Below are positions 28,355 through 41,625 of a DNA stretch of 64,000 bases, piece by piece. Numbering within the stretch: the stretch's first letter is position 1; each line of letters opens with the position of its first letter. The notes beneath the pieces were generated by a model. The model made no database searches. It saw nothing but the letters and a program-made list of their open reading frames with translations, and was not told where the DNA came from. The translations under genes were made by a program, and so were the position numbers. Source of the DNA: Litomosoides sigmodontis (lineage: Eukaryota > Nematoda > Chromadorea > Rhabditida > Onchocercidae); the NCBI GenBank assembly GCA_963070105.1, contig OY718806.1, positions 7,709,865 to 7,773,864 on the forward strand. The letters are read 5' to 3'.

Positions 28355-31300
28355 ATGTCTGGAAAATCCGTGGAAGCGTACTTCCAAATAGCACTCACAG
28401 AGCATTTTTCTAGAAATTTAATGGGTGACATTGGCGTATCATTATCAGAAATAATCGAAGTACGTGGATGTGGTTTAAATGATGATGAATTGCTTGCATT
28501 AATTATCATTGGGTGTGAGGTACTCAGTAAGACACCTGCAGGAGTATTCTCACCCGAACACGTCATTTTACACACCGATGGTGAACTTGAGGTTTGTTCT
28601 TAGTCTTCTCATTGTTTCCGTGATCCTTCAAAATTCCATGTCACTTTGCAAAAAATATTTTAGAATCGCAAAACTTTTTCAAAGATTTTTGAAGTCGGTG
28701 TTTTAGAAAAATATGAAATTATAGTTAGATGAAATAATATAACGCATTGTTCAGACACTCAGTGCCATTCTTTAGCAGAGGCGAATAGTATTGAACGGTT
28801 TTGCAGATAAAATCTGTTTCGAGAGATGAAGTAGGCAGCGAATACGTGCCTCCTGAATTGCAAGAAGGCAATACTGATGTTGATCCAGGTATTAATTACA
28901 TATATGTATATATAATGCTTTTTTCCAATTCTTACTTATTTGATGAAAGTATAGATTTAAGCCACTTTCAGGTTGTAATATTTTTGTATAAATTATTATT
29001 AGATTTCATTCATCTCCGTGATTTGCTGCTTGTATTCGCTGAAAAACCTTATGGAAAGTTATTTAAAGTGAAACTGAAAAATCTTCAGTTTTCTTTCTGT
29101 CTAGGTTATATTTTTATGAAGTGCATAGAATTTACTGAGTCCTTGCATAGACATTCCATTTATTCTGGAACAGCACAGTATGTTCATTTTATCTACATAT
29201 GAATAAACTGTTCGATAAATCTTGTATTTCTTTCCAATTTATAGGTGCCGTCCACGTATATTGTCTAGGAGAAGTTATTCGATTTGCCGGTGCAGCCAAA
29301 TCAGGCAATGCTGATTTGTTTTCCTTATTGAACGTAATGACTGTAGCTCATATTGCTACACGGCCATCCGTTACTCGGTTTGTTTGTTGTTTCGCTAATC
29401 ATTTTTGACTCAAAACTGAACACTATATAACACTGTATAACGACCTTTCAACTTTTGTAAGCAGTCCCTACTTCTTTTCTAGCCTTGGACAAATGGCTAA
29501 AAATAAGCTTACAATTCAAAATCCAAAGGCTTTGCTAGCAGAAATGTATATCTTGGTTATGGGTGATGAAGCCGAAGATATCGATGATGTAAGTTGTTGT
29601 CAATCCTTAGGATACTCTGCAATATTTTGTTCAACGCAGAATTAATACATTTACAGAAGTCTTTTGCTGCTATCAGTTGAACCAATTGATGAATTAAAAC
29701 AGTGCTTTTTGGGAGCTGGTATGATGAGACCTTATATCATTTATTGTCAGTTATTCATGAATATGAAAAAAAAAGCACACAAATCGTGCGCGTCAACGTG
29801 TTGAATTGATGTGGTGAATATTCTTTATTTCAGCTGGATATTTCTTCTGGTGAATACATACCAAATTCGCTTAGTGAAAACGGTGGTTTGAAGAACTTAA
29901 GTTGGGACCAAGCTAAAACGAGCAAGGTTTCGTAATCCTAGATAAATTATTTATTTCTAAATGGTACCTTGAATATATTTTGGCATTAATAAGAAAGTGA
30001 AAAGTGCGTGTTGCATGGGAACATTCCCGAACTGTTGATGTTTAAACAAACGCATTATAAAGCCCTAAAATTAGCTTTAGAGTACGCATGAATACTGTGA
30101 CAGTGAAGGCAGTACCTGTGGTCGATCGAGAAATATATTGCAAGCAGATCAATTTGATAGTGAACAGGATATTTGGAGGTTGTCAGGAAAAGATCCATTT
30201 AGTTCAGTAGTAATTGCATGCGATAAAATGTCGCCAGCATCAAAAGATATAAATGTCAGTCTTTTTTTCATGTGATGAGGTGATTGTCTTAAAATGCGTG
30301 ATGAGGGACAAATCTGTAAATCATTTGACGGTTTTCTTCTACATTTGTACTTAACGTCATTTCTTTAGAATCCAAAAAATGGTTTCGTCTTTTTCTTTTG
30401 AATTCTTTAGGAAAACCGCTATTGTAAGAGTAACTTCCCGTAAAACCCGATGTTCTCCGATTTTTTTCTTGGAATAGTAAAAATAGGCATAAAACAACTG
30501 TGCAACATGACTGGAATCAACAAGAGGATTGTTGAGAGTTGTCAGATCCTTACATTTTTGGAGTATTAAATTGTGTGCTTAAATGATGAAGCATGGTCAT
30601 GATTTCTGAGTAAAAAAAACCAGCAGCTTTGTGTACGATTTTATAATATTTTATACTGTCATTAGAAATGTGATATCTGTTTGCAGGAAGACAGTCAACT
30701 GCAGGAACATAAGCAACCAAAGTTGTCTATAGGTAAAATTGGCGTACTTTTCGAGCAAAATGAAGAGGATGCAAACTCAGTGCTTGAAAACAGTTTGTCA
30801 GCGAAGTCTGTTTCATGTGATGATGGTATTGTGGAATATGAAGAAGAAAATATTCTCACTGATGAGTTAATCTCCGTGCCATCGGCTGTTAATACAGAAC
30901 ATACTGGAAAGGTTAGATATAAATCTATATAACTGTGATAAATTAATGGGGATACTGGTTATCCTCTAAGGAATGGTTAGGTGTCCAATTTTAATTTCAT
31001 ACGACGAAACAAATTTATTGGAATATCCGATGACTTATGCAATTACACGTAAAGAGGTCAATAGAGATACTGTCGCTGAATTTACTGTTTAAAAAAATGC
31101 GCCTGCCACTTAAGGTGGACGAAATTTTGGATTATAATGGCCATAAGATTTTTTCTACCGACATTATCCACAATTGTAGTGGTTCTCTGTCTTCCATTTC
31201 ATCTGTTTTAGAGGTCAGTGAGAAGTTAGAGCTTTTCATCGTCCAAATTATTCAAGAACTTGGAGTAGAAAGTCAACTTTTGAATGTCGCTGATTTTTAT

Positions 31301-34300
31301 TTATAAATTGTCCTGCATAAAGATATCTGTGTCACAATAGGTACTGATTGCGCGCTTTCAGGCTAATGAAGGACAAAAAATGACTGCATCTTCAGCTCGA
31401 TCTTCGGACTACCGGAATGTAAGATTTGTGTAGTTTCACAACTTTTTGCCTATCAGTTCCTTTAATTCTTTCCTCGGTTTTTTTTTGTATGTTATAGAAG
31501 TGAACTGATTCGTTATCATTGCCATTTTGTCTCTTTAACACTTCCGTTACGTATTCATGAAATCATTCACTAATGCAGGTTGCTGATGGCCAAGATTCGC
31601 TCGAGGAATCTGACCATAAATTACAGGCCAATAATGAAAATGAGAACGTGTCAAAAATTCTTTTATCAAAAAAAGTGAGTTATTTTCATGAAATATTCGT
31701 TAAAAGAAATTTTTTTGACAAAGGTGCTTGCACGCATTCACTTAAATGCAGGAAAATGGAAAAGAACCACTATTGTCAGATTCAGGATCTAGGGTAAAGG
31801 ATTTCTTAACGAAAGAAACGTCCAATGTTTCAATCGCAACTGGTGTGTTATTTTTGATATTTTTTTTAAAATTATAATCGTTCAGCTTTTTTGAGATTAA
31901 ATGGTAGTATATTTTTATCAAGCTTGATTGTTCTTTCTTGTTCTTCACGAAGCGTTGCTGCAGTTATTGTAATATGCTTTCGTGGTCATGGTAAAACTTT
32001 GTGCAATATTTATTGATGTTGAAGAAAATTCTGTCTTAATCAATGTCCAAGGTTGGTTTTTGTATTTTTGAATTGTTTTTAGAACAACAATTCATGAGAC
32101 GAAATTCTCTTTTACCAAATAGAATAAGTGGACGAAAATCGTCATCGAAACATTTTAAACGAAAAGTAAGGAGATTCTGATTTGATATGTTATGGCAAAA
32201 AAAAGACGGAGCCTTTCGATGTTTGTTGTTCATTGCCAGTGGCACTTTAGCTTAGCTCATTAAACTACTACTAATTTGTCAGCTAACGTATTTTTAGGAA
32301 GTTTGTGTATGGCCCTATGGGTTTACAGTTATTCCACTGTTGGAGAAAACACTGCATAAGTTTTCTTTTGAACGAGAACACTTTTTAAGGCATTGGTTTG
32401 AATTTTGTCAATTACTTTATTCTTATGTATTTAATTTCAGTTGAAAGCGGAACCAGAATTTGTTAGAAATCTGAACGCATCATCCATATGTTTGAAGGCA
32501 CCTGCTCAAAGAAAAGTCATCGTGGTTTTTTATGCATAATCTTAGTTCCAACTTTTTTTTTTAGTAATTATTGCTGTGTTTCATACCGTATCTATCGCTA
32601 TGGATTTAAGAGAACTTTCCTTCGTTTTAAAATAATCATGTTAACGCAGAGTGAGATATACCCCCCAAAGTTTATCATTTTTTGTCATGGAATAACCTAC
32701 ATCAAGTATTTTATTAGCGAAACAAATCGTTATATTAAATGAAGCAGATGTGTTTATTTATGTTTATTAAAAGCTGCTCAATGTATTTTTTTGCAGAAAA
32801 AGGTGACATTGCACAGAATAGAACATACGGATGTAACAGTTGAGCTGCTGAATGGAAGGCATGTTGAAGTGAGCTGTCGTTCGGATGCTGTTGCATCGGA
32901 AATTGCTGATGTTGTCATGAGGCACATGAATTTTAGTGAAAACTCGTTTTTTGGTTTAACTATACTTCGGGGTATCTTTTAATCTATTTTGTATTTGCTA
33001 GCTGTTATGTAGCAATTTCATCATTTGTAAATGGCTTTGTAGTCAAACATCCTAGTGTGTTTTTTTCTTATTTTCTTTTTAACAACATCACAACAAGCTA
33101 CTGATATACTCAAGGGATACTCGAAATATTGTAATCATCCGTGCAACACTTACTTTACCTACTATTTAGGGGCGAAATTGTTTTGCATGCTAAATTGCTG
33201 TTAATTTTGTAGATGGCGAGCATTTCTTTCTGGATGGTCATCAGCGTCTTGAAAAATTCGCACCACCAGGTTGGAAAAATGCAAGGCAATATGGATCACC
33301 TAAAAGATTTTACATGCTATTTCTGCGCTTTCGATATTATCCAGCATCAATCGCCTTTATACGGTTTGCTCTAATAATATATAAAATAATCCATTTTAAG
33401 ATGTAGTGCAAAAGAAAAAATTCCTGTCTTGCCGTATATATGATTCTCGATTTTTTTTTATGCTGCTCATTCATTCTCTTTTTTGGAGCTTTTTCTATTA
33501 AATCAGGTTTTTCATAATTATCGGTACACTTCCTCGAGATGTGTGTTGTACTAGGATTCGAAGTGAGGCTTTTCATGTCAGATCATAGTATTAGTCAAGA
33601 TTGATATTTCCGCGCACCATTTCAGTACTGAAGTTGTACTTCATGAGCTGTACTTACAACTGAGACGAGACGTCTTGGATGATCGTATTCAACCAAAACG
33701 TGATTTACTATATGATTTAGCTGCATTTGCCTTGCAAAGCGAATATTCTGATCAACCCAGTGTAACAATTTTCGATTACTTTGATGTGGAGAACTATATA
33801 CCGAAGGTTTTTTTTTCTTCTAATATTTTTTTTAATTCTTCTAATATTTAAAAAATTGTTATTAGCATCTTCTTCGGTTTTAATGATCCGTTTTCGGCAT
33901 CCATATTTTATCATTTTTTAAAAATGCGGTTGCTGTTCAGGATGTATTGAATTCCCATCCTTCGACCTTCTGAACCTTTGCCTTATAATCTGTTCTTACA
34001 AACAAATGCAATTGCACAATTGGTATAATAATAACAAGAGTAGTAATAATAAACTTTTGTAAAATTCCAAATGACCTAGAAAGAACTAGAGATGAATATA
34101 CGGATGAAAAAATTGAATGGAAAGAAGAGGGCAGAAGAAATTCAGTAATCAGGAACATGCATTTTACTCTTTTGTGATCTTCTGATCACTCCATATTAGC
34201 ACGTGATTGCACACCAGTTATGCTGTGTTTTCAATTTAGAGGTATTTGGATAACTGCAATGAAAAGGCAGTAATCAAAGATGTAATCGGAAAACATGGAA

Positions 34301-37300
34301 GATACCGAGGAATGCGACAGCAGGACGCTGAGAAACGTTTTATTCTTGTGAGTTTTTTATTTAATTCCTGAAAATTTATGTAACTGCAAAATATAACGCA
34401 AAGCTTGAATCAGCGTTTTTGTGATATTTTGCTTTGTCAACTATTGTTTTATGAGAAACGAGGTAATTGCATTTTTAAATGTGCTAGCAGCGTAATTTGT
34501 TTTGTCTAAAAGTTTTTTTATTAATTCAGAGTGTTGAGCATTGAGTGTTGATCTATATTGGATGTTTTCTAGCTGTGTCAGCGACAACCTGATTATGGCG
34601 CTCATTTGCATCGTGTTTTTACATCCAAACCATCGATAAATCTTGGTAACACACCTTTCGGTGATCCTGAAACTGGTGTGGCACAATGGATTGGAATTAT
34701 GACACGTGGTATTGTACTGTTCGAGGAAGAAAGGTTTCCACTGACTTTTTGATCTTCAAAGACAAAAGCATTTTTGGAATGTTTTTTGGTGATTCTACAC
34801 ATTATTTCAAACTGGATATCTGTTTTGTAGTGGCGGCCGACATGCCCAGATAGAACACCTTTGGCAAAATACGCAAACTTTACAGTTTGATAAGAAGCGC
34901 TTCGTGATTGCCTCCGAAATCCATGAACCATCCACCAGTGTTTTCTATACCGACCATTATACAAAGTATGGGTGGAAAGTTCGTTTTGAACAGCATGCAT
35001 TTGTGTTTTATCAGGTTGTGAAAAATGCTTTGCTTCGTAGAATCTGTTTTTCTCTACGCAGCATATCAATGTGGTTCAGCATCTTTTTTCCAGAAGCGCC
35101 TATTTTGTCCGTTTTGCGGCTTCGCAACATCGCTTCATGATAAAAATGAGGCAGTGGAATCATACTTTAAGGCGTGATAGCCCCTTCCAGTTTCGTAAAA
35201 TGCCAGATGTTGGTGCGGACATTGATTTTACGGAAGAGGTTTCAATTGTACCTAATTGCATTATTGAGCATGCTAAAAATAGCTGTTAATATCTAAGTGC
35301 ATGTTGTAATCAAAGGACAATCAAATGGTTCATTTGATTTACTTTTAATCAAACTTGCTTGTGTAAGCCTAGTTCTACAAGGGTGAATTGTCGTTTGTTG
35401 GATAATAGTTTAGTCTGTAGTGGGTGTTTTGTTTCTTGTTTTATCACTCTGTCTTGCATTCAAACTAGGAGTTTTTTTTCCTAATTTTGAAAGCGAATAT
35501 AATGTAACTTATTACTAATAATTTCCTGATATGATTAAAATGAAGTAGTTTTTAAACTGTCCATTAAATGGTTGTATGGAGACAATTTTCAGTTGAGTAT
35601 TATTATAGGTATCGTCTGCGTGTTATGCGAATGCTCCTGACATAGCAAGCATACCGGAACCAGGTTTTACTGAGAGCAATAATCAATGTACCTCAAGCAA
35701 TAGCTCATCAAAGACATATCCAGAGAGTTTGCATGATCCCAACTCCAAACCGAAAACTGGTCTAACAAGTGGTGTGTTGATGTTTTAAATCTCGGCTGTT
35801 TTTTAGTAGCGAAACATCGGATTCTTATTCAAAATTTCTGTTGAAGTGGAATATTATCTAGGTGATCGAGTTTTGGAAGAAAATTCGTCTGAAGAATTCA
35901 TTGGTGGTGACGGATATACTTTGGAAATTTCGCTGGAGAAAGATCCAAGTAGTGGGCTTGGTTTAACATTGGTTGATGGTAATTTGAATGGTGTAAAAGG
36001 TGTATACGTAAAGTCTGTATCGGAGGGTGGCGTCGGAAAAAAAGGAGTTAGTTGATCTTTCTTAATTTTTATGTCATCTCTTTTCTTTGAAAGTAAACAT
36101 AATTTTATATTTGCTTATGATTTAGCCCGAAAGAAAGATTTTAAAATTTAGGGAGTGAATGTTGGTGATCGACTATTAAGTGTCAATAATGTGTCACTTA
36201 TTGGTAAAGATAGGCATGTAACTGTCGATCTAGTGAAAAAATGTGGCAATTTTGTCCATCTGAAGATTTTTAGGTAGGATTTTTTTTTTCTTCTGCAATC
36301 ATGAAGTATGAACTTTTGTGGTTCACCGGCATATAATGTTGTTTTCGCTTTTTAATTGGACCACGTGCTGTCTGATTGAAGAACAAGACAACTGTCGTTT
36401 CTACTGTTTCTGGGCGACATAATTGATTGGTGATGCACTTTGTCGTTTTCATTCTTTGTGTTGTTTTTGAGGTTACAGATAATGAATAAATGAATATATA
36501 GATTTGCCAAAGCGATGTCTGTGGTAACGGCAGCGCTGGAAAAAGTTTTATAAAATTTTTCTGTTCAGCAAAAATCCCAGCATCGATCTGTTATTTCTTA
36601 TTCTCTCTGTTGTTTAAGGGCGCATTAATATTTTTTTGCTTAAATTTACTAATTTGAAGGAAATTCTTGCTTTACCTGATGATTGACGCTATTAGTTTAG
36701 TATCATAAGATTTTCGTCAGATATGATGTCATTTGGATATAATGAAATATTCCAGAGTTTATTATAACTTCAGGAATCGTCTTATTGCTTCAGTTGCCAT
36801 CGTTTCACAATTCAAATAAATATTTTAAGGTTAGAAGCGATAACATCTGCCCTTGCGTCTGGCATTATTAAAGATAAAACTGTTACTGGCGATCAGAAAG
36901 GATATAAAAATCATCCACTCTTTGTTAGTGAAGGTTAGTTTTTTCCAGTGAATAAATTAGAGTGTGGAATATACATATCTTCAATATCACAAACTACGCT
37001 GCATGATTTGTAGGATTGCGATCAAGAACACCACCGCCTCTGAGAAAGCATTCAAATATCTTGAAGAAACGCACAAGAGCTATTAGTGACTTTGGCGCTG
37101 TTGGTGATACATTACCCGATTTGAATAGCGAAGAATTATTATCGAACCTTAGAAGTGAGTCGAAGCTAGGGTAAGTTCCGTTGTGTGTTTGATTGTCGTT
37201 ATTAGGAAAATTGATGCTTAAGTACGTGATTGAATACTAAGATCGCAATTGCTGTTTTTCCTCTAAGCAAATAACGCTGTAGTAAATATTTTTGATTCAA

Positions 37301-39036
37301 ACATAATATTTATTCATTTATTTACTTATTCCGTTTTTTTTTGTAACGGCTGTTGGTCGAAATATTCTATTCTACCTTTTACTGTGAACATCAGGAAAAA
37401 ATTTTTCATTGTGAAAAAAGTTAAGTTTGGTTTCAGCAATTACAGAATAAAGTTAACTTCTCCGTGATGAACTACTCTCACTTTACAGTAAGAAAGACTC
37501 TAAAAAACATATTGCAAGTTAGCGCAGTACTTGAAACTTTTCTAAATGCAAGTACATGGTATATTTCAAGAATTTGGAGTTAACAATTTGCGTGTCATTT
37601 CTTTATTTGTGGTGCATTAGCTTGTTATCAGCACTGATAATATCATTTCCAGATGTTTACGACCAGAGACCTCTGTGAATGACGAGGTTGATTGTGAAAT
37701 GGGATACGACGTGCCAGTGGTATCCATGTACAAATTCGAAGGTGTTGATGATGAATTGGTAGAACATTCTCCAAAACGATCTAGTACAGCATCATATTTT
37801 CCATTTAAGACAAATGAAAATGAATGGATGAAAATGGGGAAGAGTAACGTTGACCAACAAAAAATTCCATGCAGCGACTGGAAATCGGTGCAGGATTATA
37901 GGTATTTAGGAATGTTTGTATTCATAGGGAATTATTTTGTGCATTTTTTTTCCTTTTTTTTGTACATAGGGACTCAAACATTGGAATTAATTTTATATAG
38001 CTCAACTAAGGAATGTTTGTATTCATAGGGAATTATTTTGTGCATTTTTTTCCTTTTTTTTTGTACATAGGGACTCAAACAATGGAATTAATTTTATATA
38101 GCTCAACTACTTGTAGAAAAAAGCCAAATCTTGATTGGGCTGATGACTTGGATGATATTGTGGAACCATTGCCCTCTGACATTTCAATGGTGACCCTCGA
38201 GCGTAATGGATCTGGTAGCCTTGGTTTTCAAATTGCATCTAGCGGAGGTGTTGTATATGTGAAGCAGATTACTGCAGAGCCTGCACTTTCATGTCCCGAT
38301 ATTCAAGTGGGAGACAAAATTATATCGGTATATTTTAAATCCACTAGCACAAGTTCTATATTTTTCGTACACATTATGTTTTCTTCATATATTTATGATC
38401 TTATGCAAAAATACTTTTTGTAGGTAAATCATGAGAAGGTGCAGAATCTAACGCATCAGAAATTGGTGGATCTATTGAGAAAGGGTGGTGACAGAGTGGT
38501 ATTAGGCTTGCAAAATTTGGACAAAGAAATAAGTAATCGTGACGAAGGTGAACAGACTGTACGAGTTGTTTTGGAGAAATCTCATACGGGTTCACTTGGT
38601 CTTAGCTTAGCAAAAAAAACTGGTTTTGATGGTGTGTTATCAATTTTTGCATTTGTGATCCATAATTTTTGTTTTATTTTATATGTCATCAGCGCAGGTT
38701 ATGTTATCAATATGAATTTACGGTCACTCTTTTTTCTGGGCCGAATTCATGATTTCGATGTATTTCGGATTTCCGGTAGAATTTCGAACAGAGAAGATTC
38801 TTAGCTTGTAGTTTTCGTTTAAATGGAATATTTCAGGAATTTATATCCGAATGATTAGCAGTGGTAGTGCTGCGGATGTTGATGGAACACTGCATATCGG
38901 TGACAAAATTTGGAAAGTCAATGGGCAACTAGTAAGTAGTTGTACGCCAGGTGCCATCGTTGATTTATTGAAAGCTGCAAGTAATCCCGTAGAAATTGTC
39001 GTAAAACGAGTCGTTTCAAGTAATAGAAGTAGCTAA
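28355..39036 (+). CDS. KIND-FERM-3xPDZ scaffold (FRMPD2 / PTPN13 N-terminus type)
   Basis: Twenty-eight phase-consistent exons, 1394 residues. In order: 28355-28591, 28807-28888, 29245-29377, 29465-29588 (KIND, residues 1-192: VSLSEIIEVRG...LNDDELLAL, YVPPEL); 29834-29926, 30081-30254, 30687-30911, 31362-31418, 31579-31674, 31752-31842, 32083-32165, 32441-32515 (polar linker); 32797-32971, 33213-33363, 33626-33806, 34240-34347, 34573-34733, 34831-34978, 35062-35238 (FERM, about 491-857: VTVELLNGRHVEV, FFLRFRYYP-like segment, LHELYLQLRRDVLDDR, GVAQWIGIMTRGI); 35609-35771; 35847-36046 and 36152-36273 (PDZ1: GLGLTLVDG, GVNVGDRLLSVN); 36830-36933, 37014-37170, 37653-37901; 38117-38327 and 38424-38631 (PDZ2: GSLGFQIAS, VGDKIIS; then PDZ3 start GSLGLSLAKK); 38837-39036 (PDZ3: HIGDKIWKVNGQL). 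No phosphatase domain follows. This order matches FRMPD2. Such proteins organise basolateral or junctional membranes; that role is inferred. Confidence 0.9.
37908..38109. repeat. Direct tandem duplication, 2 x 101 bp, in an intron
   Basis: Copy 1 is 37908-38008 and copy 2 is 38009-38109. They match except for poly-T length and one T/A change (caaacaTtgg versus caaacaAtgg). The pair fills almost the whole intron between the KIND-FERM-PDZ exons ending at 37901 and starting at 38117. Each copy carries a T-rich tract and TACATAG, an acceptor-like sequence. Confidence 0.97.
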
Positions 39037-39388
39037 TTTTTAATGAATTTGCTTACTGTCAATACGTTATAATTATTTTTGGCGGACTTCACTTTTGAAT
39101 TATTTTGGTGTTACAAGTCAGGTTTTTCAGTGGTGGTAATTTTCCTGTTTGTTTGATCCTTGTACTCTACTCATTTTACTTTTTGTTGCACGCAGCCGTA
39201 AAGTTGTCTATTTTGTAGAAACAACATGTTATATTGATGCTATCACTGTATGTGTGAAAATTTTTAATTGTTATTCTTTTCTGCTCACTGCAATATGGAA
39301 CTCACAACATTTACATGGCATATGCACTTTTAATTTTTTTGCAGAATTACTTCAACAACCACTATCTACTTGAAACGTTGAGCATTTC

Positions 39389-39394
39389 AATAAA
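39389..39394 (+). terminator. Polyadenylation signal of the KIND-FERM-PDZ gene
   Basis: AATAAA 353 bases after the stop codon at 39034-39036, with no further exon seen before the convergent kinase gene. It supports the absence of a downstream phosphatase domain. Confidence 0.55.
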
Positions 39395-41625
39395 ATAGAG
39401 AGAAGATGGGTGGAGAAAATAAAGTGAAATGGGTTTAACAAATAGAAATAGTGGTGGCTTATTTAGTACGGATTCGATATTTAAAGAGATATGGTTGTTG
39501 CTGTGTTATATCAAATCTTTGATTGTTAAAATCTGTGATTTTCCATCTGAACTTTCTGTTAAGTTATCCTGAATAGTACACTGAGTTTTCTAATTGCTGA
39601 AGAACACATTAATTCATCCAGTCAGGAATTTGCTCATTTAAAGCAATTACGTACGAGAAATTTTAGATTTCATTATTCTGATGTCGTACTTTTATTAGCA
39701 AGCTGTTCTGTGATTGCACATCAGCCTTAAAGCGTACTTTGTGTGCGTATTGCGGGTCTAATTCTGCACGTAATTCGAGAATGTGTTTGCAATGTTCCTT
39801 CATTGCAGCAAGTATGTGTCATGTCTGAGAGGCGAATTCTTTTTATTTTTTAACATCAAGTTGATATTCATGGAGCGGAACTAGGATAATAGATGAAAGA
39901 AGGATTGTTACCAAATATAATGTATGCGAACGTTTCATGTTTTTGCAAATTTCACTGGTAACTTAAGGTGGGTTGTTTTTCCGTGCAGTATGCTTCCTTC
40001 TCCCTCCTTATATGAATATATTTGATTGCTCAGTTCTTGTCTGTATAAAATATCTGTATATTTCTTTTGGAACTATATAAAGAGGAAAAAGGTCATCGCA
40101 GTAGGTACTTGAATATACGAAAAGTATGAAGTTTAATATGCGAGAGAGGGAAGCGAGGATTGGTAAACCAGAATATACATAATGAGTGAATTTTAGTATT
40201 ATTGACTATCATTTTCATGTTTTCAGATTTGAATTTTGATTGTTAATTTGCAGGGGGTGGAAGGGAGGCACGAAAAGCAGTCTGCAGCTGTAAACAAACT
40301 ATTAATTTAGAGAGCTAAAATTGTTAATAGTGTTAAAAGTTCTCAACGCTCTCCATCGAACGATCCAAGGCATCACTGTACTATATTAGTGAAATATCTT
40401 CTTGCTGACCAGGTTCTTTTTCAACAATGATAGTAGTGTTGTTTAACTGACAAAATACTGTCTCGAAAAGTATCTGCTATTGGTTGATATTGAACAGAAC
40501 TCAGCCTTAATGAATGTCCCCTTGAAATGCCTAAGTACATAAATGAAGAGATGCTTACATTGCGTCTTCGCACCCTGATACTTACGAAAAATGGTCTGCA
40601 TCGCCCTTCGTCCGTCTCTCGACGTTGTAGATTATTTGCAGAGAGAGTTGGTAATGATAGATAACTTCACCATAGGCTTCTTTTGTGTTCATGGAAAGTT
40701 AGCTTTCCTCAGAAAGTGTAATAGGGTTTTCTATCCTTGAAATTTCACCTTCTGTTGTTAATAAGAGTTAACTCGCCTTGCTTGGTTTGGTCAATGTTGA
40801 AAAGCGATGGTCAACAATTGAACCAATTTTCAGCCTTTCGTATAGCAAAACTCTAACTTGATTTCTACTGGATGAATTTTCGTGATGTAAAATTTGCATT
40901 AAGAGTCGTTCTAAAGTGATTTTTCTATTAGTGTCAAGTGGTTTCAATTCCTCAGTTTAGGTTTTGATTGCCAACAAACTTGATGGAATTTTCTTTCCTC
41001 GATGCATTTTCCACTCGCAATTATGAGATCCCTCAGTCTCAGAAGATACCTTATCAAAGGCATGGCTGTCAACCACATATTTATTCAGCACCTTATTCTA
41101 ATAGGCTGGTTGCTAACTGAATTAGAAAGAAATTTGTACATACCAGACCATAAGTATATTTTTATGCAATGACTATGTCAGAGCAGAAAGGTAGTAAAAA
41201 AAACTGGTGATGAATAAAATTTGAATTTCGGAAGTATAAAACATTACAAATTGAAAGGTTATTTAATAACTACACAACCATTATGAGAACTAGTCATTCG
41301 TTCCTATTACTAACATGTCTTGTTTGAAATATTCTCATTTATTAGATGTAAGCAACAATTCGACGAACAATGCTTTTGAAGACAGTAGATGGAACAAATC
41401 TAAGAAGTCATTTTTATTCATAAACATTAGAGTGTAATGTCGAAATGTAAACTGTTTGATGAATATACACACGCATAGCATGTCAATGAGCCGTTGTAGG
41501 TGACTTTACTGATACGTTGTTTTTACCGAACTGGAAAACTGACAAAATAAGTTGAAGTACAGATCTTCATGACTTTATGTGACTGACGACTTCGTTCAAA
41601 ATAAAATAAAATTGCGATAAATGGA
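39395..41625. other. Convergent gene-free stretch, scaffold / kinase
   Basis: About 2.2 kb between the 3' ends of the KIND-FERM-PDZ gene and the ACK-type kinase. I see no supportable exon, RNA gene or repeat in it. Confidence 0.45.
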
